DNA of 44,761 bases, taken from NCBI GenBank assembly GCA_002731575.1, contig PCCE01000015.1:1-44761 (forward strand), written 5' to 3'. The notes beneath the pieces were generated by a model, which did not search any database, was not told the DNA's origin, and saw only the letters and a list, made by a program, of their open reading frames with translations. This DNA is from Gammaproteobacteria bacterium. Lineage in GTDB: Bacteria; Pseudomonadota; Gammaproteobacteria; Pseudomonadales; Azotimanducaceae. A program made the position numbers and the translations under genes. Shown piece by piece: positions 9,260 through 17,301 of this stretch. The stretch's first letter is position 1; each line of letters begins with the position of its first letter.

Positions 9260-10762
9260 ATGGAACATCTAGACGTTATTTTAGTCGGGGCGGGTATTTC
9301 CGGAATCAGTGCTGCGGTGCATTTGGGTAAGGCGTGTCCAGACAAAAGCGTCGCCATCTTGGAGCGTCGAGAGAATATCGGCGGTACCTGGGACCTATTC
9401 AAATACCCTGGTATTCGCTCGGACAGCGACATGCACACACTGGGCTTTTCGTTCAAGCCTTGGAAGGCGGAAAAGTCCATTGCCGATGGCCCCTCCATCA
9501 TGCAGTACCTAGGCGAGACAGTTGACGAGTATGGCCTGGGCGAAAAAATTCGCTGTGCCCATCAGGTCACTGCGGCGGATTGGTCTTCTGCCGACGCACG
9601 CTGGGTGCTCAGTGTGGAAGACAACGGTGCGGCCAAGCAGATGAGCGCAAACTTTCTCTTTATGTGCTCTGGCTACTACAGCTACGACCAGCCCCACGAT
9701 GCGCAAATTCCGGGTATCCAAAACTTTGCTGGCGACGTTGTGCATCCCCAGTTCTGGCCCGAAGACCTAGACTATGCAGGCAAGCGCGTGGTGGTTATTG
9801 GCAGTGGTGCGACTGCAGTGACCCTAGTGCCAAGCATGGCCGCGAAGGGCGCGCAGGTGACCATGCTGCAGCGCTCGCCAACCTACATGGTAGCGCGGCC
9901 CGACCAAGACGCTGCGGCGAACTTTTTGCGTAAGGTTCTGCCGGAGCGCTGGGCCTACAGCTTGACGCGATTGAAAAATGTCACGATGCAGCGGCGTGTG
10001 TATGAAGGCTCAAGAAAGGCCCCAGAACATGTACGCAAACAGCTGCTCGACTTAGTCACTGAGATGCTGCCGGAAGGCTATGACGTCGATAAGCACTTTA
10101 CACCCAGCTACAACCCGTGGGATCAGCGCCTTTGTTTGGTGCCCAATGCCGACCTGTTCCGTGCAATCAAAAAAGGCACGGTAGAAATAGTGACCGACGA
10201 AATTGATACGGTGACAGCGCAAGGCATTCGTCTTAAGTCTGGGGACGAGTTGCCAGCAGATATTGTGATCACGGCGACAGGTCTGCAGATGCAGATTTTG
10301 GCCGGTGTGCCGTTCACAGTGGATGGCGAGACGGTCAATTTCCCCGACTCTTATACCTATAAGGGCATGATGTACTCGGGTGTGCCGAACTTGGTTAGTA
10401 CCTTTGGCTACATTAACGCCTCTTGGACGCTGAGGGCGGATTTAACCTCAGAATGGGCCTGCCACGTGCTGCGCAAAATGGCTGCCGACGATGTCGACCG
10501 AGTGGTGCCGCAGCTGCGCGAAGAAGACAAAGACATGCAGACTCAGCCGTGGATTGCCGACTTCCCAGCTGGCTATATGAAGCGGGCAATGCATTTGTTT
10601 CCCAAGCAGGGCAGCGGACCTTGGCGCAATACCCAGGACTTTGCGCTGGACAAGAAAATGCTCCGCAAAGGCCCCTTGGTAGACGGTGCGCTGGTGTTTT
10701 CTTCCAGTAGCGATGACGCGATAGCGACCTTACAAGAGCTGCCAGCGCAATCGGCTGGCTAG
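9260..10762 (+). CDS. EthA-like Baeyer-Villiger monooxygenase
   Basis: A 500-residue FAD/NADPH monooxygenase strikingly close in sequence pattern to mycobacterial EthA, the enzyme that activates ethionamide. Shared stretches include GAGISG (10-15), GGTWDLFKYPGIRSDSDM (41-58), FLFMCSGYY, the BVMO fingerprint FAGDVVHPQFWP (156-167), VVVIGSGATAVTLVPS (177-192), MLQRSPTYMV, LPEGYDVDKHFTPSYNPWDQR and a LPADIVITATGL segment. The family oxidises ketones and sulphur-containing groups. A purine-rich GGGGAGAAACGT precedes the ATG. It is the second BVMO in the window and belongs to a different subgroup from the one at 3102. It is convergent with the MATE pump gene, only 5 nt apart. Confidence 0.93.
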   Translation: MEHLDVILVGAGISGISAAVHLGKACPDKSVAILERRENIGGTWDLFKYPGIRSDSDMHTLGFSFKPWKAEKSIADGPSIMQYLGETVDEYGLGEKIRCAHQVTAADWSSADARWVLSVEDNGAAKQMSANFLFMCSGYYSYDQPHDAQIPGIQNFAGDVVHPQFWPEDLDYAGKRVVVIGSGATAVTLVPSMAAKGAQVTMLQRSPTYMVARPDQDAAANFLRKVLPERWAYSLTRLKNVTMQRRVYEGSRKAPEHVRKQLLDLVTEMLPEGYDVDKHFTPSYNPWDQRLCLVPNADLFRAIKKGTVEIVTDEIDTVTAQGIRLKSGDELPADIVITATGLQMQILAGVPFTVDGETVNFPDSYTYKGMMYSGVPNLVSTFGYINASWTLRADLTSEWACHVLRKMAADDVDRVVPQLREEDKDMQTQPWIADFPAGYMKRAMHLFPKQGSGPWRNTQDFALDKKMLRKGPLVDGALVFSSSSDDAIATLQELPAQSAG

Positions 10763-10767
10763 AAGGG

Positions 10768-12159
10768 CTATTGACCGCGCTGCGCTAGGCGAAGAATTTT
10801 CACCGGGTCAGCGCTCATGCGCCAAAGACGTGTCGCTACCATAATGGCCACCACAGCGAGACCCGCGGTGATGCCCAGCCAATACCCGTACACGCCCAAA
10901 GTGTCGCCGGTAAGCAGCCCAGTCGCCAGAACATAGCCCAAGGGCAGCGCCAGAACCCAATAGCCTACTAAGCTAAAGACCATGGGCATGGTGGTGTCTT
11001 TGTAGCCGCGCAGGGAGCCAATCATGACGGCTTGGGTATCGTCTACCAATTGATAAACGGCAATCAAAATCAGCAGTGTTGCTGCCATCTCAATGACGTC
11101 GATATCCGTCGTATAAATCTGCACCAGCGAAAAGCGCAGCACGACTAACAGTACGCTCACCACCAGCGCATACCCCACAGCGAATTTCAGCACCGCACCG
11201 GCAGTTACTCTAGCTGCCAGTAAATCGTTGCTGCCAACCAAAAACCCCACCCGGATACCCGCAGCTGAACCCATGCCCATGGGGATAACATAGGTAAGCC
11301 AGTTCAGGTTGCCAGCAATGCTGTGGGCGGCCATAGGAATGACACCAAGCGCTGCGATTAAAAAACTCACTACGGCAAACATGGCCATCTCGAGAAAGAT
11401 GGCGATACCAATGGGCACTCCAAGTTTCAGAATGTCGCGCATAATCGCAAGATCTGGCCGAGCGAACGTCCCGAATGTGTTGGTTAGTCTGAAATGGCGC
11501 ATTCGCACGACAAACATCATGAGCAGAAACTCGACCCAAAACACGATAGCGGTAGCCCACCCGCAGCCGACTCCGCCCAGTTCGGGGGCTCCCCAGTTGC
11601 CGTACACGAAGGCATAGTTCAACAGCGCGTTAAGGGGCAGAACGCTGCCAGCGATGAGCATGGGCGGCCGAGTTACCCCAAGTCCCTCAGACGTATGGCG
11701 CAACGCTACGTACAAGATAATCGGCGGTATCCCCCAGCTTACGGCGACAAGGTAAGCGCTAGCGATTGTCGCCACTTCGGCGTCAATGTCTACTAACCGG
11801 AACAGAAAGTCCGCGTTGAGCAAGATGCTCACTAAAACAGTACTGCTGCCAAGGCATAGCCATAGGCCCTGACGCACTTGTCTTCCCACATCTGCGACGC
11901 GCCCGCTGCCGCGCAGCTGGGAGGTAATCGGTGACAGCGCCATGGTCACGCCGGTGAGCAGCATGAAGCACGGCCATAGCACATTGCCCGCCAAGGAAAC
12001 CCCGGCAAGATCTGTTGCAGAATAGCGGCCGGCCATCACCGTATCGACGAATCCCGTGCCCATAATGAACAGTTGGGTGAGAATCATCGGCCAACCCAGA
12101 ATTAGTACTGGCTTGATGGCTTCGCGAAAAGTTGGGCGCGTGCCCGTAAGTGTTGTCAT
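10768..12159 (-). CDS. MATE family multidrug efflux transporter (NorM-like)
   Basis: A 463-residue inner-membrane protein with 12 hydrophobic helices and MATE hallmarks: the N-terminal GWPMILTQLFIMGTGFVDTVMAGR helix with its conserved Asp, SLAGNVLWPCFML, an internal duplication (second half starting at LAIMRDILKLGVPIGIAIFLEMAMF), and QLVDDTQAVMIGSLRGYKDT in the C-terminal half. It would export cationic or hydrophobic compounds in exchange for Na+ or H+. ATG 12159 (MTTLTGTRPTF) is chosen since upstream residues are not membrane-protein-like. It may protect against products of neighbouring oxygenases, which is only suggested by context. Confidence 0.93.
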   Translation of the reverse strand: MTTLTGTRPTFREAIKPVLILGWPMILTQLFIMGTGFVDTVMAGRYSATDLAGVSLAGNVLWPCFMLLTGVTMALSPITSQLRGSGRVADVGRQVRQGLWLCLGSSTVLVSILLNADFLFRLVDIDAEVATIASAYLVAVSWGIPPIILYVALRHTSEGLGVTRPPMLIAGSVLPLNALLNYAFVYGNWGAPELGGVGCGWATAIVFWVEFLLMMFVVRMRHFRLTNTFGTFARPDLAIMRDILKLGVPIGIAIFLEMAMFAVVSFLIAALGVIPMAAHSIAGNLNWLTYVIPMGMGSAAGIRVGFLVGSNDLLAARVTAGAVLKFAVGYALVVSVLLVVLRFSLVQIYTTDIDVIEMAATLLILIAVYQLVDDTQAVMIGSLRGYKDTTMPMVFSLVGYWVLALPLGYVLATGLLTGDTLGVYGYWLGITAGLAVVAIMVATRLWRMSADPVKILRLAQRGQ

Positions 12160-12335
12160 GAGCGCGGAGCATGCCAGCTTAGATGCCAAAGGGAAGTGAA
12201 AGCCGCCGCGTCCCGCGGGATTGCAGATGGGACCACAAAACCGGGTCCACAAGAAAAGCTGTGCTTAAGAGAATGGGCGCTTAACAGAAGCGAGCGCCTG
12301 GCCTGCCCGCCGCCGCAGGCAAGCCGAGAGAGTGG

Positions 12336-13520
12336 CTACTCAGGCAGGCCTAGTACGCGCTTGGCGATGATGTTGGCCTGAATTTCGTTACTGCCGCCGT
12401 ATATTGTCGTGGCCTTGGTATGCAGCCATTCCTCTACGCTGGTCAGTTCGAAATCACTAAACCCTTCACCCTGCACGCCAAGGCCCTGAAAGCCCATAAG
12501 CTCACGCTTTAGTTCCGCGCCATCTTGCTGCAGCGCTGCGCCATAGAGCTTGAAGATAGAGGTGGCAGCACCCGGAGTGCCAGACTTGTTCTCAGCGTTG
12601 GCGCGCTGGGCTGTCAGCCGGAACGAGGCGCGGTTCATGCTAAGAGTGGTTACTTTTTCGCGGATGGCAGCATCGCTGATGCGCCCGTCTGCCTCGCCAA
12701 CATAGCGCTTGGCAATGTCCTGCAGGCTGCTACCCGACTGCGCCGGGCGTGCGCCGCCAGACAGGCCACCAATACCTGAGCGCTCGAACTGCAGCAGGCG
12801 TTTGCCTACAGTCCAGCCACGGTTCAGGTCACCGACTAAGTCTTCCTTTGCCGCCACAGCGTTGTCCAGAAAGGTCTCGCAAAATGGTGAAGAACCAGAG
12901 ATCAGGCGGATGGGTTTCACCGTAACCCCGGGTTGATCCATAGGCAGCAGCACAAAGCTAATGCCGTCATGCTTGGGGGCATCAAAATCTGTACGCACCA
13001 AGGCGAACATCCAATCTGCAGTGTAGGCCCCAGAGGTCCAGATTTTCTGACCGTTCAATAAGTAATGGTCGCCCTGGTCTTCTGCGCGAGTGTTCAATGC
13101 AGCCAAATCTGAACCTGCATTGGGTTCGGAGTAGCCCTGACACCATTGCAGTTCACCGCGAATAATCTTTGGCATGTGGCGTTCTTTCTGCTCTTGCGTA
13201 CCGTACTCAAGCAGGGTTGGGCCGATCATCGTCATACCCATGCCAGTTAGCGGCGTGCGTGCGTTAGCATTGCCCATTTCTTCGTAGAAGACCTTGGCCA
13301 GTTCTGCTGACAAGCCGCCGCCGCCAAATTCCATTGGCCAGGTTGGCGCGGTGTAGCCTTTTTCGACACAGCGCTCTAGCCATAGGGCAACATCTTTCTC
13401 TAATTCGATTTTGGTGCTGCCGTTGGCCATCTGGCCCTGACCCTTGGCACCGTCAGGCAGGTTTGCTGTTATCCATGCGCTAACTTCTTGTCGAAATTCG
13501 GCTACTTCGCTCATGCTCAT
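12336..13520 (-). CDS. Acyl-CoA dehydrogenase
   Basis: An FAD-dependent acyl-CoA dehydrogenase (394 aa) that introduces an alpha-beta double bond in an acyl-CoA and passes electrons to ETF. Motifs: WPMEFGGGGLS, CQGYSEPNAGSDLAALNTRAE (first ACAD signature), GQKIWTSGAYTADWMFALVRT, and the C-terminal TIYGGSNEIQANIIAKRVLGLPE (FAD-binding, second signature). ATGs at 13520 and 13514 share a GGGG-rich upstream stretch; 13520 is used. It is divergent from the thioredoxin-fusion gene, so the 100-bp gap (13521-13621) probably holds a two-way promoter. The style resembles the ACADs of steroid or aromatic side-chain catabolism, but the substrate is unknown. Confidence 0.93.
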   Translation of the reverse strand: MSMSEVAEFRQEVSAWITANLPDGAKGQGQMANGSTKIELEKDVALWLERCVEKGYTAPTWPMEFGGGGLSAELAKVFYEEMGNANARTPLTGMGMTMIGPTLLEYGTQEQKERHMPKIIRGELQWCQGYSEPNAGSDLAALNTRAEDQGDHYLLNGQKIWTSGAYTADWMFALVRTDFDAPKHDGISFVLLPMDQPGVTVKPIRLISGSSPFCETFLDNAVAAKEDLVGDLNRGWTVGKRLLQFERSGIGGLSGGARPAQSGSSLQDIAKRYVGEADGRISDAAIREKVTTLSMNRASFRLTAQRANAENKSGTPGAATSIFKLYGAALQQDGAELKRELMGFQGLGVQGEGFSDFELTSVEEWLHTKATTIYGGSNEIQANIIAKRVLGLPE

Positions 13521-13621
13521 CCCCAAAATTTTTTGCTGATCTCATTACTGCATCAAAGGTTACTCGGTATAGACTGTGAAACTCAACACGCGGTTGTTAA
13601 CACAAAACTGGGGAGGGTGAT

Positions 13622-15199
13622 GTGGCTACGCTTCCGGCCTACCGACTTGAGAATTTGAATGGCGAAAAAATCGCCTCGCCTGACGCAGAGCAGGCGCTGA
13701 TCTGCTTTATTAAGGAAGATTGCCCCACCTGCAAAGAGGTGATGCCGGTGCTTGAAGCGTTCTTTGCCCGCTTCGGTTCAACAATACCCGTGCACATTAT
13801 CGGGCAAACAAGCCAAGGCAACGCTGCATTGGCTCAGCAGTTCAGTCCGACATTCTCCATTTTAGACGACAGTGCACTGCAGGTGTCTTTTGCTGCGGAT
13901 ATCGAAACCGTTCCGACGTTGGTGCTCACCGACGCAGGTAACGAACAGTCCAGTCGTCTTGTCGGCTTCGTTAAAGAGGAATGGCAGGCGCTGGCGACAA
14001 ACCTAAGCGTTCAGCTTGATGTGGATGCGCCGCAATTGGATTGGCCAGCCCTACCAGACTGGCGTCCGGGCTGTGGTTCTTTGTCGGTAGATCCGGCCAA
14101 CGAACCGCGACTGCGGGCCATGGCCGAGGGCAGCCCGATTCGCGCTCGCCGTATCGACATTGGCAGCCAAGACGACGAAGTCGAGTTTATGTTCGATCAG
14201 GGGTTTTCTGACGGCCTGCCATTGGTACCACCAACGCCTGAACGCGTGCTCGCCATGTTGTCTGGCACCAAGCGCGATGCCCAAGAGGTGCTGGGCGAAA
14301 TGGCCCCAAACATGGGTGAGGTGACCATCGAGAAAGTGGCCATCAATGCGGTCATGGCCGGCTGCAAGCCCGAGTACCTGCCCGTGGTGCTGGCGGCAGT
14401 CGAAGCAGTGCTCACCGACGACTACAACATTCACGGCGTTATGGCCACGACCATGGGGGCCAGTCCGGTCATTGTTGTGAACGGCCCGATTCGTCAGCGT
14501 ATCGGTATGAATATGGGCCTTGGCGCCTTGGGCCAGGGTAATCGCGCAAACGCCACAATCGGTCGCGCGGTACGCTTAGTAGTTCGCAACGTCGGCGGGG
14601 CCAGACCCGGCGAAACCGAGCGCTCGACCCTTGGCAATCCGATGAAATTCACCATGTGCTTTGCCGAGTGGGAAGAACGAAACCCCTGGTCGCCCCTGCA
14701 TGTAGAGCGCGGGTTCGCGAAGGAAGACTCAGTGGTCACAGTGTTTACCATGGTCAGCGGCCCAACCCTGATTGTCGATCAAGATTCCCGTTCGGCATCC
14801 CAGCTTGCAGGTACTCTCGGCCAGGGGCTGCAGGCGGTAATGGGTCCCAAGGCATATTTCGCTACCGATTGTTTGTTGGTAGTGGTGCCTGAGCATGTCG
14901 ATACTTTGATGCGAGACAGCTACAGCAAGGAAGACCTGCGTCGGCGTATCCAAGAAGTCAGCGCACGGCCTGTGCGCGAACTGGTCGCTGATGAAAATTC
15001 CGCAACCGGCATAAAGGCAGCAACGGCAGAAAAGATGGATGAGGCCAGTCTAGATCAGATGATGACTAAGTTCCGCCGCGACGAAGACATACATATTGTG
15101 GTGGCGGGCAGTGAAGCCGGAAAGTTCTCAGGTGCGTTCCACGGTTGGGTAACCGGCAGCGTCGGCTCCATACCTGTGTCGCGAAAAATTGAGGAATAA
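13622..15199 (+). CDS. Thioredoxin-like domain fused to a large conserved domain; UGSC-protein partner
   Basis: A 525-residue protein starting with GTG behind a GGGGAGGG ribosome binding site. Residues about 1-125 form a thioredoxin-like fold: strand ALICFIKEDCPTCKEV with a C-P-T-C redox motif (35-38), the cis-proline segment ETVPTLVL (about 97-104) and a final helix. A link containing GCGSLSVDP leads to a large C-terminal domain (about 190-525) with DGLPLVPPTPERVLAML, MAGCKPEYLPVVLAAVEAV, GVMATTMGASPVIVVNGP and GGARPGETERSTLGNPMKFTMCFAE. I do not know a named enzyme with this second domain. The UGSC selenoprotein gene follows after 106 nt on the same strand, so a joint redox role is likely. 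It is divergent from the acyl-CoA dehydrogenase gene. Confidence 0.85.
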   Translation: MATLPAYRLENLNGEKIASPDAEQALICFIKEDCPTCKEVMPVLEAFFARFGSTIPVHIIGQTSQGNAALAQQFSPTFSILDDSALQVSFAADIETVPTLVLTDAGNEQSSRLVGFVKEEWQALATNLSVQLDVDAPQLDWPALPDWRPGCGSLSVDPANEPRLRAMAEGSPIRARRIDIGSQDDEVEFMFDQGFSDGLPLVPPTPERVLAMLSGTKRDAQEVLGEMAPNMGEVTIEKVAINAVMAGCKPEYLPVVLAAVEAVLTDDYNIHGVMATTMGASPVIVVNGPIRQRIGMNMGLGALGQGNRANATIGRAVRLVVRNVGGARPGETERSTLGNPMKFTMCFAEWEERNPWSPLHVERGFAKEDSVVTVFTMVSGPTLIVDQDSRSASQLAGTLGQGLQAVMGPKAYFATDCLLVVVPEHVDTLMRDSYSKEDLRRRIQEVSARPVRELVADENSATGIKAATAEKMDEASLDQMMTKFRRDEDIHIVVAGSEAGKFSGAFHGWVTGSVGSIPVSRKIEE

Positions 15200-15209
15200 A
15201 TTGAGGAAT
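15186..15209 (+). repeat. 12-bp perfect tandem duplication at a stop codon
   Basis: AAATTGAGGAAT occurs twice back to back and the stop codon TAA of the thioredoxin-fusion gene sits on the junction. The second copy would re-encode the same I-E-E-stop ending, so it looks like a recent slippage product without effect on the protein. Confidence 0.85.
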
Positions 15210-15305
15210 AAAGGGTAAGCGTTAAAAACATAGGCGGCCTTAGCTGGGACTAATACCCGACAGATCGGCGATAGAATTTTGAGCAGAAGTGAAAGAGGAG
15301 TGATT

Positions 15306-15824
15306 ATGACAACGATAATGGACCCCACAGATGAGCGGGTGCCGGTAACCCGGCAGCTGACGCCGCGGCCCAGCGCGGTAACCGGTCGAGTGGCCTTGCT
15401 GGATATTTCCAAGCCCCGAGGGAGTGTGCTGTTAGATCAGCTAGAGGAAGTGTTGGCCAAGCAGCTACCCGGAGTCACACTAACCAGGTATGCGAAGCCA
15501 ACCTTCTCCAAGCCTGCTCCTGCAGCGCTGCGTGATGAAATACACCAAGATAACGACTTCGTTATTGAAGCATTGGCCGACTGAGGTTCTTGTACCACGT
15601 GCAGTTTGCATGACACGGTATGGTTTGAAATTCAGGGAACGCCAGCGGTATCTATCGCTTCCTCGGAGTTTGTCACTGCGGCTACCGCTCAGGCAGACGC
15701 CCTCGGTATGCCAGATGCGCAGCGTGTCTTTGTCCAGCACCCAATTCAGGATGCGACTGACGAAGAGATGCGTGCCAAGGCAGATGTAATTGTCGAGCAG
15801 GTGCTTCATGCCCTAACCGCCTAG
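15306..15824 (+). CDS. UGSC-family selenoprotein with in-frame TGA read as selenocysteine (Sec93)
   Basis: ATG 15306, preceded by AGAGGAG at 5-nt spacing, opens a frame that meets TGA at 15582-15584 and continues in the same frame to TAG at 15822, giving 172 aa if the TGA is decoded. The TGA sits in A-L-A-D-U-G-S-C-T-T-C-S-L-H-D, the U-G-S-C motif that names a computationally predicted family of (seleno)proteins of unknown function. Both sides of the TGA are coherent protein: an N-terminal part (VALLDISKPRGSVLLDQLEEVL, FVIEALAD) and a C-terminal alpha/beta part (VWFEIQGTPAVSIASSEF, VIVEQVLHALTA). A SECIS-like hairpin follows the TGA. Sec93 and Cys96 form a U-x-x-C redox pair, and the upstream gene encodes a thioredoxin-like fusion. 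Alternatives are a nonsense mutation of a Cys codon, or two genes; neither explains the motif and hairpin together. The selA/B/C/D machinery is not in the window. Confidence 0.88.
15591..15622 (+). promoter_or_regulatory. SECIS-like hairpin downstream of the Sec TGA
   Basis: Just after the TGA the RNA can form an apical stem CGTGCA (15598-15603) with TGCATG (15607-15612), including one G-U pair, around the triloop GUU whose first base is G (15604). Below an internal loop, TACC (15593-15596) pairs with GGTA (15617-15620), extendable by two wobble pairs. The apical G lies 20 nt after the TGA, within the spacing known for bacterial SECIS elements bound by SelB. The top (GCA-GUU-UGC) recalls the E. 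coli fdhF SECIS tip. Prediction by eye. Confidence 0.65.
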
Positions 15825-15833
15825 GCGGTTAGG
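15812..15833. terminator. 22-bp perfect palindrome over the stop codon, terminator-like
   Basis: CCTAACCGCC and GGCGGTTAGG flank a central TA and overlap the TAG stop of the UGSC gene. The stem is stable, but only a weak T-containing tail follows (TCTTCGG), so it may be a terminator without a proper U-run or an mRNA 3'-end protector. Confidence 0.5.
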
Positions 15834-15840
15834 TCTTCGG

Positions 15841-15889
15841 GCAACCGAGCAACCGAGCAACCGAGCAACTAGGAAACTAGGAAACTAAG
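15841..15889 (+). repeat. Two adjacent 8-bp short tandem repeats
   Basis: GCAACCGA is repeated 3.6 times (15841-15869), immediately followed by TAGGAAAC twice (15870-15885) and a degenerate third copy. They lie in the 178-bp gap between the UGSC gene and the MFS gene. The arrays look like replication-slippage products, and I see no CRISPR or operator pattern. Confidence 0.8.
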
Positions 15890-16002
15890 AGCCTAGGCCT
15901 CGGTAAAAACTGTTAAAACTCAGGTTCGGGAGCCGCATTCGGCTGTTGGCCTGAGGTCGTATCTGTCATCGCTTCTTAAACTCTTCTTGGCTGGAATATG
16001 CA

Positions 16003-17301
16003 TTGCTAAACCCAGAAGCCCGCTTGGGCAGTCCGATATTTTACGGTTATTACTTGGTGGGTGTGGCATTCGCAGCCCAGTTTATCTCCACCGGTATGTA
16101 CAGCTATGTACTGGGTTCTTTTATGGATCCCATGATTAGCGAGCTGAACTGGAGTCGGGCGGACTTCACCCTGACCCGCACCATTGGCCAAATGGTCATG
16201 GCGCTGGTGGGCATTTATATCGGCTCACGAGTGGACGTTTATGGTGGTCGCCCCATCATGCTCTGCGGCAGCCTGCTGCTGGGGGCGACGCTGGCGCTCA
16301 CCAGTTTGGTCGATAGCCTTTGGATGTGGCTCTTGCTCAACGGTGTCATGGTTACCATCGGCTGCGCCATGCTCGGCAATTTAGTGGTCAACGTCACGCT
16401 ATCGAAGTGGTTTGTCGAGCGGCGCGGCATCGTTATTGCTATAGCGGCAATGGGCGTTTCTTTTGGCGGTGTAGTTCTCACGCCGTTGGCAACTTGGCTG
16501 GTCGACAATTTGGGCTGGCGCGATGCTTGGATCTGGCTTGGTATTTGTGCCACCAGTCTGACCTTGCCACTGGCGCTGGTGATGCGTCGCGCCCCAGAAG
16601 ACCACGGTCTGCACCCGGACGGATACTCTGCGGCGCAAATTGCTGCGGGGCAGGGCGAGCGTGCGCGCCTCGAATTCGCCTCCTCGTACTCACGCTCTGA
16701 GGCACTGCGGACCTTCTCTTTCTACGCCTTGGTGGTGGCCTTTGGCTTCTTTTCGATCAACATTTTTGTACTGCTCATTCATACCGTACCGCTGCTCACC
16801 GACGCAGGGTTTTCGCGTAATGAGGCATCCTTTGCCATGCTGGTAGCCTCGGTGCCTGCCATGCTCAGCAAACCCATTTGGGGCTTCTGGATTGACCGCA
16901 GTCCGGCCAAGCCTTTGGCGGCTGCGTCCGCTTCGCTAACGGGTATTGCGTTAGTGCTCATCGTATATGCCACCGCGTCCCGTGATCTGGTCGCCATATA
17001 TGGCGCCTATGTAGTGTTGGGGCTGGGCTGGGGCGGTATGATTCCGATGCAGGAAGTCATCTGGGCGTCGTTTTTTGGGCGTCGGTTTTTGGGTTCGATT
17101 CGCGGTGCAGCAATGCCGTTCGCGCTAACCCTCAGCGCCTTAGCGCCATGGTTGGTATCGCTCTATCGCGATAGCATGGGCGCTTACGATGGTGCCCTGT
17201 TAATTGTTGCTGGGTTGAATATCTTCTCCGGGATACTGATTTTTTTTGCACCGGCACCACGCAAGCGGACGCCGCCAGATGTGCAGCAAGCGGCCACATG
17301 A
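16003..17301 (+). CDS. MFS transporter, monocarboxylate/OFA-like
   Basis: A 432-residue, 12-helix transporter beginning FYGYYLVGVAFAAQFISTGMYSYVLGSFMDPM, a start typical of the oxalate/formate and monocarboxylate branch of MFS. It has GSRVDVYGGRP as the loop 2-3 signature, WFVERRGIVIAIAAMGVSFGG in TM5 and a repeated signature (FWIDRSPAKP) before TM9. The only sensible start is TTG 16003; an ATG at 15998 is out of frame and closes at once. Its TGA overlaps the ATG of the dioxygenase gene, so the pair is translationally coupled and probably handles one carboxylated substrate. Confidence 0.88.
   Translation: MLNPEARLGSPIFYGYYLVGVAFAAQFISTGMYSYVLGSFMDPMISELNWSRADFTLTRTIGQMVMALVGIYIGSRVDVYGGRPIMLCGSLLLGATLALTSLVDSLWMWLLLNGVMVTIGCAMLGNLVVNVTLSKWFVERRGIVIAIAAMGVSFGGVVLTPLATWLVDNLGWRDAWIWLGICATSLTLPLALVMRRAPEDHGLHPDGYSAAQIAAGQGERARLEFASSYSRSEALRTFSFYALVVAFGFFSINIFVLLIHTVPLLTDAGFSRNEASFAMLVASVPAMLSKPIWGFWIDRSPAKPLAAASASLTGIALVLIVYATASRDLVAIYGAYVVLGLGWGGMIPMQEVIWASFFGRRFLGSIRGAAMPFALTLSALAPWLVSLYRDSMGAYDGALLIVAGLNIFSGILIFFAPAPRKRTPPDVQQAAT

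Noticed and set aside
15279..15584. Reading the UGSC gene as a short protein ending at the TGA, with a separate gene starting at the TTG 15606
   Set aside because: Both parts share one frame, the junction forms the U-G-S-C family motif, the second part has no ribosome binding site, and a SECIS-like hairpin spans the area.
15841..15889. A CRISPR-like array
   Set aside because: Units are only 8 bp, contiguous and without spacers.
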